A stretch of DNA of 64,000 nt from Ornithodoros turicata (GCF_037126465.1 NC_088204.1:63487807-63551806), one strand, 5' to 3'; counted from the first letter of the stretch, positions 41,985 through 53,727 are shown. The notes: a model not told the origin generated them from the sequence alone. Program-made: numbers and translations.

Positions 41985-43540
41985 CTTCAGTTTCAGTTCA
42001 GTTTCAGTTTATTTCTCCTTTGCGGATGGAAGTCGGGATAAAAAGCCATTAGGCTTGACAGAGATCCCGCTCCCATAACAACGTACAGCAGCAGTCACAT
42101 GCTAACAAACAAAATGTTATACATATCAAGAACAAAGGCACAAAAAAAAAAAACGAGCACACTATTCCATATCTAGGAAAAAGGAAACAAGTCTATTTTT
42201 AGACATTAGCAGGAAATCGGAAGAGATACGAATATATTTATTAAGAACAGTAGGTAGCAGATATTGCAATGATTGTTTGCCATAATTTGTTCGACATCGC
42301 CGTGTATAAAACTGTTCGGCACGAAACAGATAAGGAGAGGGGCGTTTTGAATGTTACAAAGTTGCAAAAACGCTGTGTTGTGTTGCCGGGTGCTCACCGA
42401 GTATGTCAGTGCAAGTCTGTAATGGAGGAACTTCTGTATAGGGATATTGTTGTAGTATCGAAATAAATCTGGAATCTGGGAGAAACGGCGAGTTCCAGCA
42501 ATAACCCTAAGTGCTCTCGTTTGCAAACGGAATAACATATTTATATTACCTAGTGTAGTCGTGCCCCATATAAGAAAGCAGTAACTATATTTCGAGACGA
42601 ACAATGCATTGTAAACTTGTAATTTTACCTTTTCCGGCAAGAAATATCGGTACCTACTTAACATACCATTTATGGCAGCTAGTTTTTTTGCAACATCCCT
42701 AATATGTATATTCCAGTTTAGACACTCTGAGAAAACAACGCCTAGGCTTTTAAAGGAGGGTACTAATTGGAGCTTTCTATTCGTGAAATAGATATTAATA
42801 TCTGTAAGAACAGTCTTGTTCCGTGGTCGAAACAACATCATTTTAGTTTTATCTGTGTTAACACTTAAAGAGTTACAGTCCGACCATACCTGTAGTTTTT
42901 GCATTACGTAGTTTGCAAACCTTTCTATTTCCGTTATCGAAAATGCAGAAAAAAGAAGTGTGGTGTCGTCGGCATATATTATAAAATCTAATTTGACTGA
43001 CCTGTTTACTGCAGAGGACACATTAACAATATCATTTATATAAATGTTAAAGAGTAGAGGTCCTAATATGCTACCTTGAGGCACTCCTGATTTTACATAT
43101 CCGAGGTCAGATGAAATGTTAAGAATTACGGCTTGCTTTCTGGACGACAGGTAAGATTTTAGAAGCTTTGATGCAGTGCCCCGAATTCCATACCACTCCA
43201 ACTTATCAATTAGTATGTTATGATTTATGCAATCGAATGCCTTCCGGAAATCTATGAAGACCCCTAATGTTAGTCGCTTTTCCTCAAGATTTTTCAATAG
43301 TATCTCTTTTTGTTTCAGTAATGCCGTTTCAGTAGACTTATTTTTTTGAAAGCCAAACTGTTCATTAATGGTAACGTTGTGTTTGCTTAAAAATTTTGTA
43401 AGGCGAGTGCAAATAATTTTTTCAAGACCTTTAGAAAAAATAGGCAGAACGGAAATGGGTCGGTAGTTAGAAAAGTCATTTTTATCACCTTTTTTATGTA
43501 ATACCGATACTTTCGCATTTTTGAGTCGCAAGGCTTCTCG
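41985..43540 (-). mobile_element. 5'-truncated CR1/Jockey-superfamily LINE
   Basis: The element starts within RT domain 0/1 at about 43534 and ends on the minus strand with AATAAACTGAAACTGAACTG..., a poly(A) signal merged with a (CTGAAA)n-type tail. Both the truncated 5' end and the simple-sequence tail are typical of target-primed reverse transcription. TSDs were not resolved. It sits antisense-free, in the same orientation as gene B, within its first intron. Confidence 0.85.
42206..43534 (-). CDS. Reverse transcriptase (3' part of LINE ORF2), open to its stop
   Basis: The open frame continues upstream to 43702 through unrelated host sequence; RT homology starts at NAKVSVLHKKGDKNDFSNY. The motifs then follow in order: RPISVLPIFSKGLEKII, EQFGFQKNKSTETALL, GVFIDFRKAFDCINHNIL, KSGVPQGSILGPLLFNIYIN, the catalytic IIYADDTTLLF, and FKSLGVVFSECLNW. 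FRKAFD and YADD supply the three catalytic aspartates, all intact. It ends after a C-terminal region without RNase H. The absence of stops or frameshifts over 440 codons suggests a fairly recent insertion. It cannot jump by itself because the endonuclease half is missing. Confidence 0.9.
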   Translation of the reverse strand, partial: ALRLKNAKVSVLHKKGDKNDFSNYRPISVLPIFSKGLEKIICTRLTKFLSKHNVTINEQFGFQKNKSTETALLKQKEILLKNLEEKRLTLGVFIDFRKAFDCINHNILIDKLEWYGIRGTASKLLKSYLSSRKQAVILNISSDLGYVKSGVPQGSILGPLLFNIYINDIVNVSSAVNRSVKLDFIIYADDTTLLFSAFSITEIERFANYVMQKLQVWSDCNSLSVNTDKTKMMLFRPRNKTVLTDINIYFTNRKLQLVPSFKSLGVVFSECLNWNIHIRDVAKKLAAINGMLSRYRYFLPEKVKLQVYNALFVSKYSYCFLIWGTTTLGNINMLFRLQTRALRVIAGTRRFSQIPDLFRYYNNIPIQKFLHYRLALTYSVSTRQHNTAFLQLCNIQNAPLLICFVPNSFIHGDVEQIMANNHCNICYLLFLINIFVSLPISC

Positions 43541-43901
43541 GCGCAATATGGCTCCTCCTCCTCCTCTCTTTCCTTCCTCCATGGAGGCAGCGAACAACTG
43601 CCCATTCGTGTAACCCAGCCCTCCCCTTGAGATTTGTTTCGGTTTCAGTCTATCTACCAACGTCATGATAACGTTTCCCGGGTAGAGGTGTATTTGAACC
43701 ATCTCCTTCTCTCTCCCCCCCCTCCCCCCCCCAAAGAAAAGAACTGAAACAGGCCCAAACAGCCTGCCAAGAAAGGAAAAAGTCCTGAAAAGCCAACGGA
43801 TACTGGTGCCACACCAGCTTACGGAGTTCTAATACCCCGATGAGATGAAAATCTGCACAAATCCCTGCATCGAATGACGTTCATGCATACGAAACACTCA
43901 C

Positions 43902-43984
43902 TCAAAAAGATAGCGGCCGCTATCATCCCCAAGAAGAGGGCCACCAGGATCACAGTAATGCTCGTTTTCTTGGGCCTCGGATAC
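43902..43984 (-). CDS. CUB gene B, transmembrane exon
   Basis: Acceptor ATATCACGCAG| and donor TTTTTGA|GTGAGT bound 83 nt, entered in phase 2 and left in phase 1, identical to gene A's TM exon. It encodes YPRPKKTSITVILVALFLGM and IAAAIFL: Lys/Arg/Pro followed by a strongly hydrophobic helix, predicting one type II membrane pass. An in-frame ATG (MSISRRYPRPKK) lies just upstream and could be an alternative start, giving a very short cytoplasmic tail if the exon is not spliced at its 5' side. The longer spliced model is favoured because the acceptor and its phase are conserved in gene A. Cytoplasmic exons should lie above 44000 on the minus strand. Confidence 0.7.
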
Positions 43985-44318
43985 CTGCGTGATATGGACA
44001 TACGCAAATATGTCATTCTCTGCGCAGTCATCAACAAGGAATTCGCACTCGTCCAGTTACTTACTGCGGGGCTGTAACTTTAAAGAATTCGCAGTGGTTA
44101 GAATTCGTGCGAATATTCCTTCCTATACCTTTCAGAAACCTATAGGCGAAGTTCGCATCGATATCTCACATGCTTTACAGATTGCGATTGCTTACCGGCT
44201 TTACAGCTTGAGACGGAAGACATCGCAGTCTGATGTACTGAGATGCTCATCTCATGCAATTTAGCAATAACCAACGTATCTGAATAACTCGATGCCCAGC
44301 ACTGTGCGTTCAGCCGAA

Positions 44319-44427
44319 CACAAGCAGCACAACATCTTGGTCCGATATTGGACTAATATTGGCAATACTGGGCCAATACGGGTTCAATATTGGTAGAATA
44401 TTGGGCCAAGATATTGCGCCGCTTGGG
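44319..44427. mobile_element. 109-bp MITE with AA 2-bp TSD, CCCAAGC-type ends
   Basis: The left end CACAAGCAGCACAACATCTT and the right end (reverse complement CCCAAGCGGCGCAATATCTT) are inverted. The flanks are AA (44317-44318) and AA (44428-44429). The interior is a string of CCAATATTGG-like palindromes. The tips match the family at 47069, 49071 and 59786. Confidence 0.75.
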
Positions 44428-44429
44428 AA

Positions 44430-46204
44430 ACTACACCAACGGTGCGAGTCTTGATTCACCTAATTTGGTAAAAATATTCGGGCCCTTCCCGTGCCAAACA
44501 CGTAGGCGTAGTGCATGTAAGAAACGATGCGGAACCAGCATGTAGGGTTGATTTCATAAGGACATTACTTTTCCGCAGCGGGTCGTGCGTGGAGCAACTC
44601 GCTTGCATCTCTGCAACAACGAACGTCAGCTGCTAATATCATTTTTACAAAGAACAACGCGTCACTTCGGAGGTGCATCCGAAAACACTCTTTAGTCAGA
44701 TACACCGTACCGGCACTGATGATAATCTAAACGGTCTGTGTACTGAACTTCTCGGAAGACAGAGCAATCAAAGAAGAGTGGTGAGATATATTTTCCTCCA
44801 CCACGACCAACAAGGGAGAAAGAAAAGGAACGAAAAGAAATGAGTCATGAAACGAACCAGATATGCTTAAGAAAGTTATGCGTTATATCTAGATACTGAG
44901 CAATACTAACGCTTCACATTTTCCCGAGGAGCAATGAGTAATGTAATGCAGTTACATCACATTAGATGTCGTTGCATTTTGGCCGGGTAATGCTTAATGA
45001 TATTACTTGGGTTGAAAATTCAGGCATTGTCCAAAGCCAGTATAGTTACGAATTGTCCTTGATACAAGCAAGGACAATCCTGAAGCTGGCTTTCAACAGT
45101 CACCTTTGTGACCGACCAGAAGGAGGACACAGTCCTAGTCTGTGAACACCAACTCTTTCTGCGCTGCAATTAATTAATCTTATTAATTTAATCTGTGGTT
45201 GCTCGTTCATATTATGCATATTGCCTCCATCTCTCGATGAAATAATTGTAAGCAACTATTTTCAAGAGGCTAATTGCTATCAGCGGTAACGTGCAAAAGT
45301 TCAAACCCGTCTCTCTCCATTATGCGCTTCAAACGTCAAGGAGAACTGTGATAGAGGCTTCGGGGAAAATGTGATGCTCATGTAATGTCACTACTTGATG
45401 AAAGTAATCGCATCAGCAATCCATTACTAAGGAAGCAAAACAAAAGTAATAAACGTATACAGGATTAAGTAATTCCCCAACTCTGAAACGCTTCGTATCA
45501 TACTGGTCATGCCCATCTCACGGAGAATCGACATATGTAGTTGCGAGCAACGTCCCATCCTTGAAGGGATGCTTCTGACAACACAACCCACGATGCAGAG
45601 CGGACAGATTGAAGTAATTCCACCTACTGAACGTTTTACGGCCTTCTAGACCAGCGTCCAAAGCAGAAACGCTTGCAGCTGATATAGTAACACCCGCCGA
45701 AAAAACTTTCATTTTCGATCATTCATCGCTAATGGTACTTGCGGGCAAGTAATGCCGTGGATAATATTTTCAATTTCACGTCTCCATGATCACACTGGCA
45801 GGGTGCATCTGACAAGGAGATGTTTTCATTGCGTTGTGGTTCAAACACGTACCAGGCGCCGATGACATGCTCGACATTTGCATCATCTGTGCTGCAAAAA
45901 TGTCGTAACAACGCCCATAAATGTTACAGTACGACGGGGGGTCTAATACTCATGTCATCTGGTATTATACAGGTTAAGGCGTTATTCAGCGAACAATCAT
46001 CACCTCTAGAAAGAGAAGGCGAAAAGCGATCAAAACGTAAGGAGGATAAATAGAAACAAGTGGAAACGTGCGAACCTGTCGTTATCGTAGCCTGTTGCAA
46101 ACGCTTCAACCATGGAATGCTGCAGCAATGAAAGAACCACGCACGAGATGTCGTCCTCTTCCTCGAACTACGATAAATACTGTCCATGCTTTGTTAGGTA
46201 TTTT
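44430..46204. other. Unassigned region with TAATGTAAT-type repeats
   Basis: GAGTAATGTAATGCAGTTAC (44937) and AAAGTAATAAACGT..AAGTAATT (about 45440-45475) are degenerate inverted TAAT-rich blocks that may be the ends of an old element. A minus-strand frame at 45729-45891 (HVIGAWYVFEPQRNENISL, APCQCDHGD) follows an acceptor TTTTTGCAG. It could be an exon, but it has no donor I trust. Confidence 0.3.
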
Positions 46205-46560
46205 ACGAAGTAACAACAACAGCAACAACAACTTTATTTTTAGGATGATTAACGGGGAGCGAAGTTCATTGCCAGGGGCGATACTCTATCGCGTTGATGA
46301 TCGTGACGTGGGGAATGAAATAATGAGCCCCTTCACAATAAGGTTGGAAGTCCTACGGTGTCCAAAAATGTCAAAAGAGCTTTGAGGGCACAGGGTTGGT
46401 TTGCTGGATTTGGCCGAGGACCAAATAATTTTGAGAGAGAGAGAGCGTGAAAGTCCAGCTGGTTAAGAGACCCGGAGGGTGCGGTTCGGGAAGGGTGGTA
46501 GTGTGGGCAATGAAGAAGAATGTGCTCTAGATCTTCTATAGAGCACCACAGGGACAGCAT
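46205..46560 (-). pseudogene. 3' end of an I/R1-type LINE ORF2 with GTT-repeat tail
   Basis: The frame reads EDLEHILLHCPHYHPSR, with an H-x4-C-type knuckle remnant as at the C-terminus of I-clade LINEs, then LKALLTFLDTVGLPTLL and a stop at 46333. The 3' UTR ends AAAATAAAGTTGTTGTTGC, a poly(A)-like signal plus (GTT)n tail at 46205-46240. Everything upstream of the knuckle is missing, so it is a severely 5'-truncated copy. Confidence 0.65.
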
Positions 46561-46917
46561 CTGGCAGAGTCAACTTGTCTCAAGCGGAAAACACTTACGA
46601 AGTAAGTGTTAGCCTTACCTCGTACTTTACCACTCACTGTGATCATTTACACTGGAATTGATGATATTCATTCATATAGCTCGTCAAATTCAGAGTTTCA
46701 TAGAAATCTTCTGTTGAATGTCGTAACCATCATCACAGGAATTGAAGTAGGTCGTTAGGTTTGCCAGCAATCGCCATCGCCGCGTCGTCTGCTAAACTAC
46801 CGCGTGTTGCATAATTTGGGGCGCTGACGTTGCTGCTCACTCGCGCCACCTGGCCCAGAGAAACAGGTCTATACCGACCAAAAATACAAACAAAGTTGTG
46901 AGCCTCCAGACTGCAAG
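46561..46917. other. Unassigned region
   Basis: No feature that I can support. Confidence 0.35.
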
Positions 46918-48150
46918 TTGAAACACTCAAGAGCTCCAGACAACATTCCTGTAACGTTCTTAAAACAGTTTATGTCATATTTATCAGATGTGCTAGCCGG
47001 TGTTATCAATGATACTTTTACTGAAGGAATTTTTCCACAAGACCTGAAGGTCGCCAAGGTTGTCCCAGCCCAAGCAGCACAATGTACTGAAAGTCGAGTG
47101 CAATAGGGGTGGACGGTATGCGTCTTATCAATGTTCTTGAGTTTCACGAGTTTGTTCAAGGCCTTCCACCTACCCGTCCACCACTATTGCACTCGACATG
47201 CAGTACATTGTGCTGCTTGGGAGTGCGTAAGAAGGGCGATAAGCTTTTGGTATCTAACTGCAGGCCGATAGCGATACTTTCACCGTTGAGTAAAATAATA
47301 GAGGCACTCCTCTTACGTACGGACGCTTACAGATTATTTTGACAAACACGACCTTTTATCTGAGTCTCAGATTGGTTTTCGAAGGGGCAGATCTACTGAA
47401 ATAGCATTAAGTAATGTTGTTGAGAAAATTAAAAGGTGCGTCGATTCTGCAACAGATGGGTACTTTTATAGATTTAATGAAAGCTTTCGATCTAATTGAC
47501 CACAAACTGCTGCTGCTGAAACTTGAAAGATACGGGATAAGAGGAATATACCATTGCGCCTGCTCCGAAGTTACTTGGCTGGAAGAAAGCAGTATTGTTC
47601 CATTGGGAAATGGCGGTCACATTTGGCTGAGTGCAAAGAAGGTCAGCCACAAGGCTCAATTTTGGGTCCATTCCTGTTTTTAGTTTTTATCAATGACTTG
47701 CCTAAGTCCTTAGCCAACGACTTCCACATTGTGCGCTGATGACACCAACATATTCGTAGAAGGCAGCACACCTGAGGGCTTGTTTCACGAAGCTAGCCTT
47801 GCCCTCAGCAAACTCTAAGATATCGAATTCGTTTCCAGTGGAATTGAGGAAGCTGAATAACGTTTTTTTTTATTAAAAAAAACAATTTAAATTCCTTTGT
47901 GTGTTACGCTTGTAGTGTTTCTGAGCATTTTCATCATTTTCTTGTCCTCATTTGCTTGAGTTACTTGGTGTAATTGAGCCTATGTTTTTTGTTTATCTAT
48001 TCTTCTGTCCCTTTTACCCCTCTGCTTTTTTTACATAGAAGTATGATATGTATTTATTTGGGACTGCATCACAGACCTGCCCTCGCAGTCCCACATATAA
48101 CTTTGCGTGTTTGGTATATCCAATTAAATATTTTGATTGATTGATCGATC
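46918..48150 (+). pseudogene. CR1/Jockey-type RT pseudogene, split by a MITE
   Basis: From a truncated 5' end the frame reads RAPDNIPVTFLKQFM, FTEGIFPQDLKVAKVVP, then the MITE 47069-47221, then VRKKGDKLLVSNCRPIAIL. Removing the MITE and one AG copy restores the frame exactly at VVP-VRKKGD. Later pieces are in shifted frames: QIGFRRGRSTEIALSNVV, FIDLMKAFDLIDHKLLLLKL, GQPQGSILGPFLFLVFIND, then an ADDTN block. The C-terminal part is largely deleted. The 3' end is a (TTGA/TCGA)n tail near 48130-48152. It is inactive. Confidence 0.8.
47069..47221 (+). mobile_element. 153-bp MITE, CCCAAGCAGCAC ends, AG TSD, inserted in an RT pseudogene
   Basis: The left arm CCCAAGCAGCACAATGTACT (extending to about 48 bp) is inverted at the right end as AGTACATTGTGCTGCTTGGG. 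AG flanks both sides (47067-47068 and 47222-47223). Its interior has the same orientation as the copy at 49071. Confidence 0.9.
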
Positions 48151-49070
48151 GATCGTGTTTTGGAGAAAATCGCCAAATGGTAGACGCCTTATCGCGAGCA
48201 TGCGTTATGCTACGTTCAATCTACGCCATCGAAAGCCGCGCACGCGGGGAACTCATTCACTGCCTTTACGGCATTAGCGACCCTCTCGTTCACACTGTGC
48301 TCCGAACGCCGGGAATGCCGGCACTACAGACACTACTGTACTCCGCTACAAAAACAAGTCCGTTTCATTCTTAGAACTCTGCTCAAGCTCCACACCTGTA
48401 ATACGTAATACGTATAATGTCGTTGTGATAAATCAAAGTAACAATTGCCAAACACGTATTTATTTCGTTTTATATAGGCACTTGTAAAGCGATGCCCGCT
48501 TCGATGAGCAGACGACGTGCATCTACACATGTCTCAACCACGTAGTGATCTCAACACAGTCGACACACATATACCTCTTCGTCTTCTTTCAGCAGCTGCT
48601 ATGATGCGATCTTCATATCTACATTTCCGCTCCTCTTGCGTTTGCTGTCGTACAACATTTAGCGCTACCTTAGAGCCTTGATTATAATTTCGTAGGTCAA
48701 GGTTATGCATCCGCCATGTTTGTTGTCCACGCCGCTACTCTCCGTTCCCAGCGTTCTCGCCCGCAGAGTGCGCTGATTGGTCCAGACTCGCGTCTTTCCC
48801 GGCACTCCCGGCAAAAGTAGAAGCAATCTCTACTCTCGCGCTGCTGCTTTCGACACCTTCGCGGCGTCCGCGGGATTCACGGATGGCTGTGTGAACGTGA
48901 CAAGCTCACCTGCATCTCCGTCGTTCGCGACTTTCGCGGCATTCACTGACGCAGTGTGAACATGGCATTAGAGTGTACATCACGCGTGAAGAACCAATGT
49001 AATCTTTTGGCATGTCAAATTTTAAGGACGGTCTTTCTAACCGCTCGCCGGCATTACGAAGCCTCACCTC
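48151..49070. other. Unassigned region
   Basis: Short frames only. A GC-rich stretch at 48730-48960 has no recognised coding content. Confidence 0.35.
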
Positions 49071-49223
49071 CCCAATCAGCACAATGTACTGAAAGTCGAG
49101 TGCAATAGGGGTGGACGGTATATGTCTTATCAATGTTCTTTAGTTTCACGAGTCTGTTCAAGGCCTTCCACCTACCCGTCCACCCCTATTGCACTCGACT
49201 TTCAGTACATTGCGCTGCTTGGG
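49071..49223 (+). mobile_element. 153-bp MITE, same family, TC TSD
   Basis: It runs from CCCAATCAGCACAATGTACT to AGTACATTGCGCTGCTTGGG and is flanked by TC (49069-49070 and 49224-49225). It aligns end to end with 47069-47221. Confidence 0.9.
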
Positions 49224-50339
49224 TCTCCCTGTTTAGAAGAAAAAAAAAAAAAAGCAAGGAAGAAAACGACACACTGGATGAAATGTTTAGTGATAGCTAC
49301 ACAGCTACGCATCATATTTGAACGTCGACCTGTTTATCCCTTCAGTGCTGCAACCGTCACCTAAGGCCTCGATGTCGCGTTCACCTGCGTCAGTGCTGTC
49401 ACAGCTGTGGTTCCCCGAGGAAAAAAGTTTGAGCACTCAGATTCGGCTATGGCTCATTAGCATAGGAAACAGGAAGTAAGCGGTAATTCGAAGCATGCTC
49501 TTTTTTTATGAATTTTTACCAAATGGAAAGGCGAGGGACCTGTCGGCTCGGTGTTCCTGAAGAGCCTCTAATTGAAACACTAATTAACGATTTTTAGGTA
49601 ATTAGTCATCGGTCGATTGAGCAACAGATGGCCAAGAACGTCCGCCAGCCCAGAGATGGTTGAAGTGAAAACAGAATGGCTGTAGCCCTTATAGTTTCTT
49701 ATGGAAAATATGTATAGAAAAAAAAACGAAAGAAAGACACCCTGTATACACGTAGTTTTCAGCCGCTTGCATTTTTCCAGTGAGTAACGATAATGGGTCC
49801 TTTGTGGAAACATTACAACATTGGTGCAGAGCTGGTTGCTGGCAACCACGCCGACATCATGGCCGGTCTCGCCATGGTCTCGCCACATACTGTACAGTAT
49901 ATCACTATTATAGCTGCCGTACTGCTGGAACCAGTCCAATCCAAAATCGCTCAAAAATCTAATTCGGTTTAATTGGATGTCGCATTCACAGTTCTCATTG
50001 AAAGTGACAAAAATTTCCCATTCCCAATCGACGATCTTGGACAAATACCATATTGAAAGCAACAGGAATTTAGTGGGTTTCGATGAGAAATCATGGTAAA
50101 TGCCAATGGGAACAAAGTGGAGCAGAAAGCATGTTTTACCTGTAAAAAGAAATTACACTTGATGTCGTTGCTGCGTGAACAGTTATTCTTACATATATAA
50201 CAATACAGCAGATGTGAAAGTATTACAAGTGGCAGATATAAAGGTGAAAGTTATTTCAGATGTTTTTATATGTTTCAAATTTTGTAAGTGTGAATATTCA
50301 CCAAGCACTTGACAATCGCTAGCAAGACATAGAAACAAC
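49224..50339. other. Unassigned region
   Basis: An open minus-strand frame (49580-50062) has no known motif or splice support. A runs occur at 49240-49252. Confidence 0.3.
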
Positions 50340-50541
50340 AGGAGTGGAAACTTGATTCAGCACCTACATGTTGAAAGCATACTGTCCATCACCAACACAC
50401 ACAACGTGATGTGGCGATGCACGGCTGATAAACAAGTACACTGCGGCACATGTGCATGGCAACAGGATCAGGGAAGCATGCTCAGACGGTTCATGACGCT
50501 ATGTATGTGTACGAAAAGGGCACCAGTCATTGTTTCCTATA
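50340..50541 (+). repeat. Left part of a dispersed repeat, continued at 52048-52125
   Basis: It is similar to 12905-13265 in order and content. The pogo-like element 50542-52047 interrupts it, since TTGGAATTATGAATAA follows at 52050 as TTGGAATTACGAATAA does at 13157. Confidence 0.4.
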
Positions 50542-52047
50542 CAGTGAACCATGGTTAGTATGACCACCACCGTTCCCGCAGACTTTGGTCATAAAGCGAA
50601 TTGTCATACTAACGAGAAACGCACACTCCGTTGACCTCAGAGACCGCTTCGTTCCGGCCACTCTTAGGTGCACAACAACAGCAGCACAGTGTGACCTGGC
50701 CTCGTGCTCACTGCTGTTTTAAAGGAGCAGTCTAGAGGCACACAACTTTTTTTTGTCGGTATGGAATGTTAGGCGTCCGAAAACAGCTTTGCCACAATTA
50801 GTGCGACCGTAGCGAAATTGGGACGCCTGTAATAGCTCCCTGAACCTACCGTGCGCGAAACACCCTCCTTCGCCTTCACGATAGACACGTGATGAGCGCC
50901 GCCAAACGTGTCGCTATGTGACGCGACTGGTAGGGACGCTCCTCATTGGACCTGGGATCACATGATCGATGTGAGCAACACCGCGCAGGGCGGAGCGTCT
51001 GCTACCGCTTCGGAGACGCCAAACAACTTTATTTTCGATCTTGGATTTCGGTCTTGGGGAGACGCCATGCGTTCTTCGGCTGCGTGATGTCCGAAACGGA
51101 GGATCTGAAGGCTGTCAACGACACGACCACGGGACCGTTTTGGGACCGTTGACACCACGGGAAGAACGAGGGGTGTAGCCCGAAATTAACTGTGTGTTGT
51201 ACAGCGATACCCCAGAACTTCCCGACAGTGTGCAGCCTCTCTGAGCGGTTTCATCACACAGTTGGTTCAGTGGCTAACAGGTGGCGCCACAATACCGCCG
51301 ACATCGCTTGCTTTCTGCTACTGTCAGTTCTGAGATTGCCAGAAGCCACGGATATATTACTCTTGTGATTGCAACCTTATTTTGTCAGGGTGCATATATG
51401 TTTTCTTTTCTTTAGAAAACGTGATATAAATCATATAAAGAATAGAAGTCAACAAGAAACAGCTCGCGATGTTCATAGCAGACGGTTTTTCCTACCAACG
51501 AATGAGGGGGCTCTCTATCACAAACGTCACACTAGAGTGGGTGACTGAGAGAGTGGGTGGACGATTTTGCAAATTAATTGCGCCGCGGAGAAACAACTTT
51601 GGACAAAAATATTTTGTGGGAATGCTTTTCACGTACTGCTTTACACGATGACAGTAGTTTTTGGCCATGTTAGATAACACTTTAATGCTCCTTTAAGCAC
51701 TACAGTGCTTTCGGAGCCCAAAAAGCGTTATGAGTAATTTCGAGGTCAATAACATCAGGAGTCATCCCAAACTTTGGCGCCCAACTACAACACGTGTCAC
51801 CCTCCGCATGAGGTACGTGGTGACCTCTCCCTGGGGCTACTCTGCGGGTCACGCGACGTGGTCATAATAACGAAATGCTAATACCTGTGTTTGACCCTAC
51901 TTGTGACGAAAAACTCGGTCATAGTCAGAAAAACGGATTGTCGTAGTGACGAGATGGGTTTATATGGCGGAGGAACGGTTCCCGAGAGAAACGGTCATAA
52001 AGTGAGTTTATAAGATTATCGGGGGTCATATTAACGAGGGTTCACTG
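50542..52047. mobile_element. 1.5-kb pogo/Tigger-like non-autonomous element
   Basis: The left end CAGTGAACCATGGTTAGTAT and the right end (reverse complement CAGTGAACCCTCGTTAATAT) are inverted repeats. The TSD is TA (50540-50541 and 52048-52049). CAGTGAA.CCTCGTTA ends are a pogo/Tigger hallmark. The interior carries another TIR pair (TTAAAGGAGCA at about 50719 and inverted at about 51695), indicating a nested element of about 0.98 kb. No transposase remains. Confidence 0.75.
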
Positions 52048-52128
52048 TATTGGAATTATGAATAAACTGATATTACACACACAAATCGTGCTCATGTTGT
52101 AAATAGTTTGTTTACGATCGTACTTGTA

Positions 52129-52341
52129 CAGTGCTGGACAAAAGTTCATGGAACACCCTCCGGCGCATTCCTTCCTCGGAGTGACGCGCTAGCAGCGAAT
52201 GGGACCGTGCGGACTTGCAAACAAGTGTCTGGGTTACCCAGTCACCTGTTTGCAAGTCCGTACGGCACCATTCGCTGCTAGCGTGTCACTCTAAGGAAGG
52301 AATGCGCCGGAGCGTGTTCCGTAAACGTTTCTCCAGCACTG
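52129..52341. mobile_element. Tc1-like MITE (213 bp)
   Basis: The left end CAGTGCTGGACAAAAGTTCA resembles Tc1-type termini (CAGTGCTGGCCAAAA). The right end is the inverted CAGTGCTGGAGAAACGTTTA. TA flanks both sides (52127-52128 and 52342-52343). The arms are about 100 bp with a short loop. Confidence 0.85.
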
Positions 52342-53727
52342 TACTGCCAACACCCAGGCTGCGTTCCAATACCTCGCGCCCGCGAAGCCGCCTGACTAGG
52401 CAGCTGAGTAGACCCCTTTGCTTGTCACTATTCGAACAGGCTTGCCTACCCGAGGCGCCTGTGGCGCCATCTCGTTGACGCGAGAAATGCGTACGGCGCA
52501 AGCGCAGCAGGACTCTAATGCGCTAAGTTTGTAGGACATCGTGCATAAACTGTCACCTTCACCACTAAACATGTGTTGCAACTCTCTACGCAGTTTTAAA
52601 AAACATACCACTATGTGAAACTTTACATTTAAAGCCAGCAGAAACAGCGGGCACGCTGGTACCGTCAACGCGCGTCTCCATCCGGCTGTCAGATGGTCAG
52701 GCGTATAACTAGACTGCTTCGATGCGCACTAGGCGGTAGCCGACTGAATAGCGGACTTGGCGAGATTTGGAACGAGGCTTAACATGGCGGCACTTCCGGT
52801 TAGACCGCTAGGCAGTCGACTAACCGGGGTATTGGAACGTGCAGCCCCAGACTCGCCTGCGCATCATGAAGATAGCCGTGTCGATAGTTTGACTTGGTAT
52901 TGTCACGGGCTTTCGCTAGCTTGGACATTACAGTTACCTTGGACAGAATACCAATGGCTTTGGACTAGGCGGATTGTCTGGCAGGCTTCGTTCTTCAAAG
53001 CAGACATTGTATAACCTTTGCTTTATACGACAGGTGATGCGGCAATGGTCTGCGTAAGTGCACATCACTTAACCTGTGCGTGCGCAACAAGGGTGCAATG
53101 TGCCGCTAACTGCTAACGACCAGCGTGCGCAAGCGTGTAGCCGCTAAATGAAAACTTTTCTGCAACGATTCCCGCTCTTATGTTCTGCAAGGTAAGGGCT
53201 GCTATGGGACATATTGACAACGTACTGTTTTCATCCTGTTCCAAGCCGCAGCGTAGTCTGCAAATTGCATATATTTTCGGTAAAGAAATTAATTGAATAT
53301 CATTTAATACGAAACATAGTGCCAAGCGCAGTCACGCTTCCATCGAGGCGTACTTACTCCTGTGCCAGTTTCTTTTTTCGTCGACGGATAACAATCGCAT
53401 CAAGACCTTCCAACGGAAGGAAAACAAGGGCAGAAGAGGACCAAGCAGGTTCATAAAGAAAACGTGAGCAGCGTCCATTTATTGCTATCAGCGTTTGCAG
53501 TACGCCACTTCCCGCTTAAACATACACCAAATGCGACTAAATCACAGACGGGGCTTTGTTACAGCCAGTATAAGATATAACGCAATCAATTATTTATGAA
53601 GAAATCGGTATACGACACGGACGTGAATGCCAGATATGGTAGCGAGACATCAGGGAAAACATTCCAACAGAGCGAGGCAGAGCCGGCTCCATGAATAACG
53701 ATGCGAAGACAGATATAGATAAAATAG
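52342..53727. other. Unassigned region downstream of the dibasic precursor gene
   Basis: Nothing recognisable on either strand. Confidence 0.35.

Noticed and set aside
49580..50062. 160-codon minus-strand ORF
   Set aside because: No recognisable motif, weak start context, AT-rich; likely a chance frame.
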